Below are positions 1-8,299 of a stretch of DNA of 13,788 bases, piece after piece (position 1 is the first letter of the stretch; every line of letters starts with the position of its first letter). This DNA comes from Clostridiaceae bacterium. Its GTDB lineage: Bacteria; Bacillota; Clostridia; Oscillospirales; Acutalibacteraceae. The notes under the pieces were generated by a model that searched no databases, was not told where the DNA came from, and worked only from the letters and a program-made list of their open reading frames with translations. Location: NCBI GenBank assembly GCA_016292455.1, contig JAEDIL010000047.1, positions 1 to 13,788 on the forward strand, given 5' to 3'. A program made the translations under genes and the position numbers.

Positions 1-2582
1 TGGTCAACAAGATATCCGGTGTTCATGATGAAAGCTGCGTCTGGATATTTTTCAAAAGCGTTTTTGAGAACTTTCACCCATGCTCTTTCATACTGTCTGA
101 CGTTCTGCGACTGCGGGTCGGTCATGTGGAAGAAAGTGACATTCTTCGAGCCGTCTGCGGTGGTGATTTTTCCGGTTTCGCTCCACCAGCCGCGCTCAGC
201 GTTGCCGACTCTGTAATAATAGGTTGCTCCGCTTTCAAGTCCGCTGATATATGCGGTGTGGCGCATCATATCAAACTCATACTGGAACAGACCGAGAATT
301 CCGATGTCGATTCCGGGGTAGGAGCGGACAACCTTTTCGCTCGTTGTTTTAACGGTAATTGAGTCGGGAACATTCGCTCTTCCGGTGAACACCGGTTCGG
401 AATCTGCCTTGTAGATTTCAATGTCTGCCTGTTCAAGAGAATACTTTGAGAACCAGTTGATAATGCTTTCGGTCTGAGAATCCTCACCCATAACCTGACT
501 TACCATTGTGGGCAGGCGATAGTTTTCTCTTGTTGCTTCGGGTGTTACCGGAGTGGTGAAATATGAAACGTCATAGTCGCCGTATTTTTTCGGATTTTCG
601 TCGGTTGCAAAGTCGCTCAGAACATAAGCTGCAAAAATTCCGATTGATTCAAGCTGACTTTCCGTCAGATACTTGCTCATGAGAAGTCCGTCAAGAACAT
701 CATAAAGGCTTGAATACGGCAGAACACCGAGCATGAATACGGTCTTGACAAGGTTGAGATAGGTGAAGTCTCCGCGGAGAACATAATTGAGAAGATAGTT
801 GATGCCCTCGCCCATCTTGTTCTGAATAACCGTATCGGCAAGGAGCTTGTCAACGCGGATTTCAAGCTTTGCAAGAAGTCCCTGTTCAACAATGTCATTC
901 AGCGCAATGTCAACAAGGAAATAGAACATATCATGGAACAAGGTTCCGTGGTCAAAGTTGTCAATAACAGCTTTCAGGAATTCATCGTCGGAAATATCCT
1001 CGTTGCCGTTATACCAATAGTACATTGCGGAAAGAACCGCGTCTCCGAGAGTTCCGTTTCTGTCTCTGCTGCCGAAGCCGAGAGTGTCAATGAACTTGGT
1101 GCAGGGAACCGAAGCAAACTCAAAGTCTGCAAGCTTTCTGAGAATCGGTTCAAGGAGCGCATAGAGATTGTCGGGATTTTCAATATATTCTTCGCTGATC
1201 TGGTCACAAAGGTCTTCGAGGAACCACATGAGGTTATCAACGGAAATAATGTTGACCGAACCGAACTTTACTCCGGAGCCGATATACGGGCTGAGAAAAT
1301 CGGAAAGTATTTTTTCAACGTCAATGTTCATCGTTTTGAGGAACGGAAGAATTCCGCCGGCCTCGGTAATTTCTTTAAGGTATCCGCCAAGGTAATTCTT
1401 GACGATTCCGAGGAGGAATTCGGCAACGTCGGCTTTTCCGTCTTCTGCAAGACCGCCGCCGAAGCAAAGGTCGAACGATTTGTTCTTGTATGTACCGTTG
1501 TCATAGGTTACGCCGTCAAAGGTCATCTTTTTTACGGCGTCAAAATCAACGGAGGCAGCTTCAAGCTCGCTTTCGCCGTCGGCAAAGGTTGAAATCTTCA
1601 TTTCGCGGTAAAGATTCGGATAACCTGTGAGGGAAGCGGCTTCAACGTCATAAAGGGTTTCGCCGTTGTCGTTGGTGACGGCGGCAATATCGTTTGTGTG
1701 CAGATGACCGGTGAAGGCATAGTGAATTCCCCAATCGGCAAACTGCTCGGAAACTTCAAGGTAGTTTTCAAGCGGGAACGCAAAGGTGATTGACGGCTCG
1801 CAGTCCATGTGCGCTGCCATGCTGTGATGAACCATAACCATCGGCGTTCTGCCGTCTTCATAGGACTTGTCCGCCCACTTTTTGACCCACTGCATAAGCT
1901 CGGGAGTAACCTTTCCGCCGGTCTGGTCCTTTTCGGGCTCACCGAAGGAATAAAGGCAGGAGTCAATGGCAATGAGGCGGTAACCGTCGCCGAGGTCGGC
2001 AACATAGGAGAGCGCGCCCTGAACTTCTTCGCCTTCCTCGGCGTAGGTGTCAATTGCAAGGTCATAACCGAGGTTTTTATATACCTCGCGGAATTCGTCC
2101 GCAGTGATAGCCCTTGTTCTTTCCTTTTTGTCGTTTTCAAATGTCATTGCCTTAACGGTATTTATGTCGTGGTTACCGTTGATGACAAGGAATTCAAGTC
2201 CGTATTTTTCTTCATATTCTTCAAAGATTGCGGCAAGACCGGTGTGAGCTTCATACTCGCTGTCCTTTGTCAGGTCACCGGGAACGAGGACGTACTTGGT
2301 TCCGTTTTCCTTTGCTCTTTCCACAAGAGTATCAAGACCGGTGCGCACAATCTGTTCGCTTTCGTTATAAAGCTTTGATTCAAGGCGGCAATATTCGAGC
2401 CATTCGTCGCTGCGTGAGCCCATGAGGCTTTCAGGATAGTAATGAATGTCGGATATTACTGCAAACGGAAGAGAAGCCTCGGTTTTTCCGTGTTCGGGCA
2501 ATGCGTACGAGGTGAGCGAAGCAAAGCTCATCACGAGCGCAAAAACGAGGAAAAGCGACAATGCTCTTTTAAGGTTTTTCAT
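1..2582 (-). CDS. Secreted tandem metallophosphoesterase / purple-acid-phosphatase-like protein (3' end beyond window)
   Basis: The frame is open from an ATG at 2582 to the window edge: 860 codons read without a stop, so the C-terminus is missing. An AAGGAG site lies 9 bases before the ATG. Residues 1-27 form a signal peptide (KNLKR, hydrophobic core, SYA). Residues ~40-300 are a complete calcineurin-like phosphoesterase domain with all metal and catalytic motifs: D45-x-H47, GD103, GNH138D, H251-H252 and GH293-x-H295. Residues ~330-690 look mainly helical with no motif I recognise. From ~700 there is a purple-acid-phosphatase N-terminal FN3-like region (YYYRVG, WWSETG, ITTADG). A second phosphoesterase domain then begins with a D822-P-Q block and reaches NTGYLVD at 853-860, where GD is expected. 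The protein is probably an exported phosphatase or nucleotidase-like enzyme acting on extracellular phosphate esters; the substrate is unknown. It is the last of three consecutive exported-protein genes but has its own promoter. Confidence 0.9.
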   Translation of the reverse strand, partial: MKNLKRALSLFLVFALVMSFASLTSYALPEHGKTEASLPFAVISDIHYYPESLMGSRSDEWLEYCRLESKLYNESEQIVRTGLDTLVERAKENGTKYVLVPGDLTKDSEYEAHTGLAAIFEEYEEKYGLEFLVINGNHDINTVKAMTFENDKKERTRAITADEFREVYKNLGYDLAIDTYAEEGEEVQGALSYVADLGDGYRLIAIDSCLYSFGEPEKDQTGGKVTPELMQWVKKWADKSYEDGRTPMVMVHHSMAAHMDCEPSITFAFPLENYLEVSEQFADWGIHYAFTGHLHTNDIAAVTNDNGETLYDVEAASLTGYPNLYREMKISTFADGESELEAASVDFDAVKKMTFDGVTYDNGTYKNKSFDLCFGGGLAEDGKADVAEFLLGIVKNYLGGYLKEITEAGGILPFLKTMNIDVEKILSDFLSPYIGSGVKFGSVNIISVDNLMWFLEDLCDQISEEYIENPDNLYALLEPILRKLADFEFASVPCTKFIDTLGFGSRDRNGTLGDAVLSAMYYWYNGNEDISDDEFLKAVIDNFDHGTLFHDMFYFLVDIALNDIVEQGLLAKLEIRVDKLLADTVIQNKMGEGINYLLNYVLRGDFTYLNLVKTVFMLGVLPYSSLYDVLDGLLMSKYLTESQLESIGIFAAYVLSDFATDENPKKYGDYDVSYFTTPVTPEATRENYRLPTMVSQVMGEDSQTESIINWFSKYSLEQADIEIYKADSEPVFTGRANVPDSITVKTTSEKVVRSYPGIDIGILGLFQYEFDMMRHTAYISGLESGATYYYRVGNAERGWWSETGKITTADGSKNVTFFHMTDPQSQNVRQYERAWVKVLKNAFEKYPDAAFIMNTGYLVD

Positions 2583-2621
2583 GTTCGCATACTCCTTTTC
2601 AAAGAAAATTTTGCAAAGTAT

Positions 2622-2627
2622 ATTATA
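2622..2627 (-). promoter_or_regulatory. -10 box for the metallophosphoesterase gene
   Basis: A perfect TATAAT reads on the minus strand, about 40 bases before the ATG at 2582. The -35 at 17-base spacing would be TGTAAA, a poor match, so this promoter rests on the -10 alone. It lies just after the terminator that ends the upstream carboxypeptidase gene, which supports independent transcription. Confidence 0.5.
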
Positions 2628-2654
2628 GCAGAAAACTCTTTCGGTTTACAGCTA

Positions 2655-2705
2655 AAAAGAGCTCAAAGCAGATTTTCGGCGTTTTGGCGGAAAATTGCTT
2701 TGAGC
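2655..2705 (-). terminator. Rho-independent terminator after the carboxypeptidase gene
   Basis: The arms at 2661-2677 and 2690-2705 pair (GCTCAAAGCA with TGCTTTGAGC, then ATTTTC with GAAAAT, one bulged base), leaving a 12-base loop. On the minus strand the stem is followed by CTCTTTTTAG. It lies about 115 bases past the stop of the S11 peptidase gene. The plus-strand side has a shorter T run (TTTT), but no plus-strand gene ends here. Confidence 0.7.
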
Positions 2706-2820
2706 TTTTGGCAAAGTGGCACAAAGAAAGCAACAATATGCACAAATCTGCGCAGGCTGTTTTCAGCAATATTTTGCTTTCGCTGTTAGTTTTAGTTACG
2801 GATACAGCAGGCAAATATCA

Positions 2821-4716
2821 TTAAAGATAATAATTGTAAAGCTTTTGTGTTGCGTCATATCTTGCGCCGTAGCTTTCACAGCCTATTACGATTGTGATAA
2901 CCGTGTGCTTGCTGTTCGTTGCGGCAGAAATAATTCCGGTGTAATTATCGTTGACTGTTCCGGTTTTCATCCCGTGCGAACAAGGATTATAGCGCGAACC
3001 GCCGGGAATAATCAGTCCGTTCGTTGTTGACCAGTATCTTCCGCGACCTGTCAGAGCTGTGATATATTTTCCGTAGGTTGAGGTCACCTTGCTGAGCGTT
3101 TTGTTCTTCAAAACCCTCTGAGCAACAAGAAGCAGGTCATGAACGGTTGAATAATGACCGGAAACCGGATAGCCGTGAGGATTGACGCAGTTTGTTCCCG
3201 TTGCGCCGATTGACTTCATGTATTTGTTCATCAATCCGGCAAAGTAATTCTTCGCAGCAACGTAACCCATGTTGGGATTGCCGGAAACCTTGCGCGCGCA
3301 GTTGACAGCTATTGTGTACGCCGCGTCTCCTCCGGAGGGGAGAAGCAGACCGTAAAGCAAATCTCCGAGACGGAATTTTTCGCCCTGATAGATTCCGCAG
3401 CGGCTTGAAAGCGGCTCAACCATGTTAAGCTCATTGCCGACAACTATTGTTGAGTCAACGCTCATATATTTGAGTGCAACGAGCGCGGTAATCAGCTTTG
3501 TTATGCTCGCCGGATAGCAGCGGTCATTCATTCTGTTGCCGAAAATCATACGCTCTTTTGTCACGTCATAAACGCAGGACATGTAGTTGAAAATCGGCGG
3601 ATTGACATTAACGCTGAATCTGACAGTGCTGTTTCCGCTTTTGACGGTAACGACCGCGCTGCCTGTTCCGACCGCGTGAAGCCTGCCGTTTTCAACTTTT
3701 ATAACAGAGGTGTCTGAGCTTGAAAGCTTCGGTGAAGCCGCGCCCTTTAAAACCGTGTCAATATACTCGCCCTTGCGGACTGTGTTTTTTGAAAGTGAGG
3801 CGGTGAATTTTCCCGTTTTCCCGCGGACGCGGTTGGAAATTTCGCCGTATATACTCTGATTCTCGGTTTTGATTATTGCGCGGACAGCGAAATAATAGAC
3901 AGTTTCGCTTTTACCTTTTGAATATACAAAGGCAGGTTTCTTTACTGTTCCGATAAGCCTGAGCTTTCCGTCCTTTGTCTCTGCCGCGTATACACGGTAG
4001 CCGTCGGAGGGCTTTACCTGCTCCCATGTCAGTCTGACCGCAGAGGGGGTCTGACTCTGAGTTTTGAGCGATGTCGGTCTTTTCGGAACAGTGTAAAACG
4101 CCGCAACGGCTGTCATTCTTGAATAGTTGCCTTTTCCGACGGCGCGGATTCTGATTTTATAGCCGTTTTTTCCGTCAAGCTCCCTGACAGTATAAGTTGT
4201 GGTTTTTGCTTCGGCAATTTTTTTATACTCCGACGAGCCTCTCGGCGCGAGATATATGTAATATTTTTCTGCACCCTTAACGGCGTTCCATGTCATCAGC
4301 AGAGAGCTTGAAGTTGCTTTTTTGGCTTTGAGTCCTTCCGGGGTTGACAGCTTTGTTCTGAACGTGAGAATATCGCTGTATTTTCCGAAAAGCTTCTCCT
4401 TGCCCGAAAGAGCAAAGGCTCTGACCTTGACGGAGTACTCGCTGTCCGCTTTCAGATTGCTGAATTCGTGTGACGGCTTTTTGAGAGTCTTGTATCCGAT
4501 GTTGCTCCCGTCTTTAAAGAGATATATCCGGTAACCGTCTGCACCCGGAACAGCGTCCCACGTTATAAGTGCGCTTTTGCTTTCCGTCACAGCTTTGAGT
4601 GTTCCGGTCTTTTCGGGAGCCGAAACCGCCGAAGCACCCAAACAAAAAGCAATCAAAAGAAAAACGGCAAAAAGCGCGGAAAGAGAAAGCCCTTTTGTTT
4701 TTTTCATTTTCAACAT
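2821..4716 (-). CDS. S11-family D-alanyl-D-alanine carboxypeptidase with N-terminal FN3/BIG2 repeats
   Basis: The 631-residue exported protein has a signal peptide at ~1-33 (KMKKTKG, hydrophobic stretch, ASAVSA). Three FN3 domains follow at about 34-121, 122-209 and 210-300 (ITWDAVPGADGYRIY, MTWNAVKGAEKYYIY, LTWEQVKPSDGYRVY), then a BIG2-like domain at ~303-371 (LSSSDTSVIKVENGRLHAVG). The S11 catalytic domain spans ~375-631. It shows the nucleophile motif S404-I-T-K407 and K584-T-G586 in HGMKTGTVND. The second motif, normally S-x-N, reads S461-G-G463. The expected role is trimming the terminal D-Ala of peptidoglycan stem peptides outside the membrane. The order is unusual: the catalytic domain is C-terminal and there is no PBP5-type C-terminal domain. 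ATG at 4716 or at 4707 (Met4, preceded by GAAAGA at ~9 bases) could be the start; neither has a strong ribosome site. Confidence 0.88.
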   Translation of the reverse strand: MLKMKKTKGLSLSALFAVFLLIAFCLGASAVSAPEKTGTLKAVTESKSALITWDAVPGADGYRIYLFKDGSNIGYKTLKKPSHEFSNLKADSEYSVKVRAFALSGKEKLFGKYSDILTFRTKLSTPEGLKAKKATSSSLLMTWNAVKGAEKYYIYLAPRGSSEYKKIAEAKTTTYTVRELDGKNGYKIRIRAVGKGNYSRMTAVAAFYTVPKRPTSLKTQSQTPSAVRLTWEQVKPSDGYRVYAAETKDGKLRLIGTVKKPAFVYSKGKSETVYYFAVRAIIKTENQSIYGEISNRVRGKTGKFTASLSKNTVRKGEYIDTVLKGAASPKLSSSDTSVIKVENGRLHAVGTGSAVVTVKSGNSTVRFSVNVNPPIFNYMSCVYDVTKERMIFGNRMNDRCYPASITKLITALVALKYMSVDSTIVVGNELNMVEPLSSRCGIYQGEKFRLGDLLYGLLLPSGGDAAYTIAVNCARKVSGNPNMGYVAAKNYFAGLMNKYMKSIGATGTNCVNPHGYPVSGHYSTVHDLLLVAQRVLKNKTLSKVTSTYGKYITALTGRGRYWSTTNGLIIPGGSRYNPCSHGMKTGTVNDNYTGIISAATNSKHTVITIVIGCESYGARYDATQKLYNYYL

Positions 4717-4742
4717 TCTTTCTTTAAGTAATAGCTGAGGCT

Positions 4743-4772
4743 ATTCTATCACAATACGGACGGCAAGGTCAA
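4743..4772 (-). promoter_or_regulatory. Sigma-A-type promoter of the carboxypeptidase gene
   Basis: On the minus strand TTGACC (4772-4767) is followed after 18 bases by TAGAAT (4748-4743). The -10 lies about 26 bases before the first ATG of the carboxypeptidase, giving a short leader. Confidence 0.6.
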
Positions 4773-4830
4773 TAAAGGGAAAAAGAAATTGCAGTTTTTT
4801 GCCATGGAATGTTTTTCCTCCCGCCCCATG

Positions 4831-4862
4831 CAAAAACGGCTGGCGCTTTCGCGCCAGCCGTT
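4831..4862 (-). terminator. Rho-independent terminator after the FN3-repeat protein gene
   Basis: There is a perfect 12-bp stem, 4835-4846 with 4851-4862 (AACGGCTGGCGC and its complement). The loop on the minus strand is GAAA, a GNRA tetraloop, and the stem is followed by TTTTTG. It begins 18 bases past the stop of the 591-residue protein gene and insulates the carboxypeptidase gene downstream. Confidence 0.92.
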
Positions 4863-4879
4863 ATATTCAGTTTGAAAAA

Positions 4880-6655
4880 TCATGCTCCGCCGAGGATACT
4901 TTCAAGCGCGCTGTAATCAATATTAACCCACTGCAATCTCTCTGTCCACTTTGCAGGACCTACCTTGTAGAGTGCAGAATCCGGAGAAGTCTTGAAAGCC
5001 TTGATTTCGGTTGCTTCGGTCTTGCCGTTCTTGTCAATGTTGTTGATCTTGACAAGCTTGTTTCCGAGGAAGTAATACTCGGTGGTGTTGCCGTTTTCGT
5101 CAACGGAATAGTCGATGTCATATCTCTTTCCGTCAATGAACTCGGTTCTTGTCTTCACATTTTCAATGGCAATATCGCCGAGAGCGAGAGAGGAAGAAAT
5201 ATCACTGAAATTGAAGTCATCCTGCGGAACGTTGTTTACAACATAGTTGGTGAGGCCGAGCTTAACAACAAGATAGGTCTTGTTGGTTTCCTTGATGTAT
5301 ACGAAACGGATGTCAAAGCCCTTCATTAAGGTCTTGACGGCAAGGTCGCCGTTCTTCTTTGCAGCGATTGTGACCTCGGAATCACCCATTTCCTCGTCCT
5401 TCATCATGATGCTCATCTGATAGTTGCCGTTTTTGAACGCCTTTACCACTGAGTCAATTTTGTATACGCCCTCGGTAACTGTTGCTTCAACAACCTCGGA
5501 GATTGCTGAATAAACCTTCTTTTTGCCGTTGAGCTTATATGCTCTGACAGCAAAGCTGTATGTGCTCTTGTCAAGACCGGAAGCGGTGTATTTGAGCTTT
5601 GACGTTTCGCCGAGTGAATAATACTTGTCGGCTGCTGTGTCAACCATGAAAACTTCATAGCCGGCTGCACCGACTGCGGCTTCCCATGAAAGGGCAACGC
5701 TGTTTTTGCCCGGAGTTGCCTTTGCAACGGGAACTGCCGGAACGGTGCAGACTTTGAGTGCCGAGGAATAATAAGTACCGGTATAAGTCTTCTTTCCGAC
5801 AGTCTTGTATGCCTTTACAACAAATACATACTCAACGCCCTTTGAAAGCTTCTTGACTGTTACGGTGTTCTTCGAGGTGGTTGCGACCTTGGTGTACTTC
5901 TTGGTCGCTGCATCGTAGGAATATACATAGTAGCCGGTTGCGCCCTTGACTGCGCTCCATTTGAGGGTGGCGCTGCTTGTGTTAAACGAAGAAATGGCGA
6001 GACCGCTGACTTTCGCCGGCGGGGTGAATACCTTCACCGATGAGGAGTAGGAGCTGCTTGCATAGGTTTTCTTTGAAACGGCCTTGTATGCCTTTACAAC
6101 GAAAGTGTAATCTTTGCAGCCCGAAAGCTTCTTGACTGTCACAGTGTTCTTCGACGCAGTTGCAACCTTGGTGTACTTCTTGCTCTTTGCATTATATGTG
6201 TACACATAGTATCCGCCTGCGCCCTTGACTGCACTCCATTTGAGTGTAACGCTGTCGGAAGCAACGGAAGCAGCCTTGACGCCCGTTACCTTTCCGGGAA
6301 CAATCTGGAAAGTGACGGTTTTCCTGCCGGTGTAGCCACCTTTGGAAATTCCGCTGACGGTGATTTTTGCAACACCGATGCTCTTGTTGTTTGAATACTT
6401 GACAGTATAGTTCTTGCCCTCTTTGAGAGTCTTGCCGCCATAGGTAACCTTTACGGCAGGTTTCAGGGTTTTTCCGGTATAGACAACGGAAGAAGCAACC
6501 TTGATTTTAGCTTTTGAAATGCTGACGGTTTTTGCTGCCGCTTCTGCAACGATTGCGGTTGAGGAATATTCGGGAGCAACGTATGCCGCCGAAAATACCA
6601 TCATCGCAGCCATGAGGAAGGACAGGAGTCTGAGTGAAAGTTTTTTCTTTTTCAT
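4880..6655 (-). CDS. Secreted FN3-repeat protein with unrecognised C-terminal domain
   Basis: The 591-residue protein starts at an ATG with AAGGAG 7 bases upstream. Residues 1-~41 form a signal peptide (MKKKKLSLRLL, then a hydrophobic core ending VAEAAA). Residues ~44-120 are a small beta-sandwich repeat common in Clostridia surface proteins (YTGKTLKPAVKV, GKNYTVKYSNN, YTGRKTVTF). Three FN3 domains follow at ~122-211, 213-304 and 305-394, the first two nearly identical. Residues ~397-591 form a separate domain whose strand-rich pattern (TEYYFLGNKLVKI) vaguely recalls LolA-like lipoprotein folds; I cannot name it. No sortase motif, membrane anchor or catalytic signature was seen, so it is probably released or held non-covalently at the wall. 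It lies next to an FN3-bearing carboxypeptidase, suggesting a shared surface environment. Function unknown. Confidence 0.88.
   Translation of the reverse strand: MKKKKLSLRLLSFLMAAMMVFSAAYVAPEYSSTAIVAEAAAKTVSISKAKIKVASSVVYTGKTLKPAVKVTYGGKTLKEGKNYTVKYSNNKSIGVAKITVSGISKGGYTGRKTVTFQIVPGKVTGVKAASVASDSVTLKWSAVKGAGGYYVYTYNAKSKKYTKVATASKNTVTVKKLSGCKDYTFVVKAYKAVSKKTYASSSYSSSVKVFTPPAKVSGLAISSFNTSSATLKWSAVKGATGYYVYSYDAATKKYTKVATTSKNTVTVKKLSKGVEYVFVVKAYKTVGKKTYTGTYYSSALKVCTVPAVPVAKATPGKNSVALSWEAAVGAAGYEVFMVDTAADKYYSLGETSKLKYTASGLDKSTYSFAVRAYKLNGKKKVYSAISEVVEATVTEGVYKIDSVVKAFKNGNYQMSIMMKDEEMGDSEVTIAAKKNGDLAVKTLMKGFDIRFVYIKETNKTYLVVKLGLTNYVVNNVPQDDFNFSDISSSLALGDIAIENVKTRTEFIDGKRYDIDYSVDENGNTTEYYFLGNKLVKINNIDKNGKTEATEIKAFKTSPDSALYKVGPAKWTERLQWVNIDYSALESILGGA
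5777..6244 (-). repeat. Tandem 279-bp duplication encoding two FN3 domains
   Basis: The stretch encoding residues 138-200 and that encoding 231-293 align without gaps at a 93-residue (279-base) offset. Both carry LKWSAVKGA-x-GYYVY, KKYTKVAT-x-SKNTVTVKKLS and VVKAYK-x-V-x-KKTY. DNA identity is also high (for example GAAAGCTTCTTGACTGT at 5844 and 6123). The third FN3 domain is clearly more diverged, so this duplication is recent. Confidence 0.85.
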
Positions 6656-6697
6656 AAGAATTCTCCTTCTTTAAGAGTACGGCTTGCGCCGCCGAAA

Positions 6698-6725
6698 AAT
6701 GTAATCTGATTGCAGCCTTTTGAAA
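6698..6725 (-). promoter_or_regulatory. Possible weak promoter of the FN3-repeat protein gene
   Basis: On the minus strand TTTCAA (6725-6720) and TACATT (6703-6698) are spaced by 16 bases, about 43 bases before the ATG at 6655. Both boxes match the consensus only moderately. The gap between galT and this gene (6656-6793) contains no convincing galT terminator, so read-through from galT is also possible. Confidence 0.3.
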
Positions 6726-6793
6726 GCGTTGTGCCGTTTTGTCAGCGCCGTTTTCCGGTTTTCCGTCATGCGCCGGCAAAAAGCGGACTCGTT

Positions 6794-8299
6794 TCAGACC
6801 GGCTGCTCAGTTCCGACAGAGCGAAGGAAGCGCATAAAGCCGTCCCTGCCCTCTTCGGTGCGTTTGAACACACCTGCGTGTTCGAGTACCTTTGAAAAAA
6901 CAAGACCAACCTCTTTTCTGAGGATACTCTCTGTGTTTTCTTCGGTGAACTCGTATTTATCTTTGAAAGACGCCACCCATGCGGCGTGCTTTGAAAGAAC
7001 GGAATCGTCCTCGAGCCTTGCGTTTTCAAGAATTGCCGTTCTGAGAAGCGAAAGCTCGGTTTTGAGTCTTGCCGGCAAAACGGCAAGTCCCATGACCTCA
7101 ATGAGGCCGATGTTTTCTCTTTTAATGTTGTGAAGCTCCGGATGCGGATGGAAAACGCCGCACGGAAATTCCTCTGTTGTAATGTTGTTGCGCAAAACAA
7201 GGTCCATTTCAAAGTCCCCGTCCCTGCGCCTTGCAATGGGAGTGATCGTGTTGTGCTTTTCTCCGTCTGTTTCGGCAAAAATGAAGCATTTTTCATCGGT
7301 ATAGCCGCGCCATGCAAGCAGAAGCTTGTCCGCAAGGCAGCAGACGCGCTCCTTGCTTTTTGCGCTGATTCTGATTACGGACATCGGCCATTTGACAATT
7401 CCGGCTCTGACGTCCTCAAAGCCGCTGAAAACAACCGGCGTTTCAACCTCAGCCTTTGCCATTGCGAATTCATAGCGTCCGCCCTGAAAATGCTCGTGGG
7501 AAAGGATTGAGCCGCCGACAATCGGCAAATCTGCGTTTGAGCCGATGAAGTAATGCGGAAAAAGCTCGGTGAAATCAAGCAGCTTTCTGAAAGCGTTCCT
7601 GTCAATCTTCATCGGGATATGCTTTTTGTTGAAAACAATGCAATGCTCGTTATAGTAAACATAGGGGGAATACTGAAAGCCCCAGTCGCTGTTGTCAATG
7701 GTAATGGGAATAATGCGGTGATTCTGACGCGCCGGGTGGTTCATTCTTCCGGCATAGCCTTCGTTCTCCGGGCAAAGCAGACACTTCGGATACCCGCCGG
7801 GAGCCGCCTTTTTCGCCGCCGCAATTTCTTCCGGCGTTTTTTCCGGCTTTGAAAGGTTGACCGTTATGTCAAGCATTCCGTATTCGCTTTCGCTCTTCCA
7901 TTTGAGGTCGCGGCTGACGCGGTAGCGGCGTATATAGTCGCTGTCGCGGGAAAGCTTATAATAATAATCGGTTGCCATTTCGGGACTTTCGGCATAAAGC
8001 TCAAAAAATCTTTTTGCAACGCTTGACGGGCGGGGAACAAAAACACTCATCAGCTTTGTGTCAAAAAGGTCACGCGCGGTAACGTTGTTTTCAATCAGAC
8101 CTTTTTCACAGGCGTAATCAAGAATAGCTTTCAGAATCGCTTCAAGCTCCGTGCTTTCGTCAGTAAGACACGGTTCTTCATATTCATCAAGCTCCAGAAT
8201 TTCAAGCAAACGGTTGACGCAGAAAACCTCGTCTCCCTTTTCAATAAGACCGCAGTCAAGCGCATACCTGACAAGCAAGCCGATCTGCTTATAAATCAT
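6794..8299 (-). CDS. galT: UDP-glucose--hexose-1-phosphate uridylyltransferase, class II
   Basis: This is GalT of the Leloir pathway: it exchanges galactose-1-phosphate with UDP-glucose to give UDP-galactose and glucose-1-phosphate in the cytosol. The start chosen is ATG at 8299, with AAAGGA 9 bases upstream; an in-frame TTG at 8305 would be only 3 bases from that site. This gives 501 residues, the usual length of the Bacillota class II enzyme. The N-terminus (IYKQIGLLVRYAL, FCVNRLLEIL) is typical of the class. The active-site block GGSILSHEHFQGG (around residues 263-275) holds the His-x-His pair with the uridylylated His. FHPHPELHNIKRENIGLIEVMGLAVLP at ~383-409 is the conserved C-terminal block; CLLCPENEG (~173-181) is also typical. 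No galK or galE is adjacent. It diverges from the P-loop gene. Confidence 0.96.
   Translation of the reverse strand: MIYKQIGLLVRYALDCGLIEKGDEVFCVNRLLEILELDEYEEPCLTDESTELEAILKAILDYACEKGLIENNVTARDLFDTKLMSVFVPRPSSVAKRFFELYAESPEMATDYYYKLSRDSDYIRRYRVSRDLKWKSESEYGMLDITVNLSKPEKTPEEIAAAKKAAPGGYPKCLLCPENEGYAGRMNHPARQNHRIIPITIDNSDWGFQYSPYVYYNEHCIVFNKKHIPMKIDRNAFRKLLDFTELFPHYFIGSNADLPIVGGSILSHEHFQGGRYEFAMAKAEVETPVVFSGFEDVRAGIVKWPMSVIRISAKSKERVCCLADKLLLAWRGYTDEKCFIFAETDGEKHNTITPIARRRDGDFEMDLVLRNNITTEEFPCGVFHPHPELHNIKRENIGLIEVMGLAVLPARLKTELSLLRTAILENARLEDDSVLSKHAAWVASFKDKYEFTEENTESILRKEVGLVFSKVLEHAGVFKRTEEGRDGFMRFLRSVGTEQPV

Noticed and set aside
933..1592. 219-residue plus-strand open frame opposite the metallophosphoesterase gene
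   Set aside because: It runs antisense to a frame with a signal peptide and clear catalytic motifs, lacks a ribosome site, and its sequence has no recognisable domain; it is a shadow.
6735..6793. Possible galT terminator in the gap before the FN3 protein gene
   Set aside because: Repeated CCGTTTT-type words are direct repeats or make only 3-bp stems (CGG/CCG); no stable hairpin with a T run was found.
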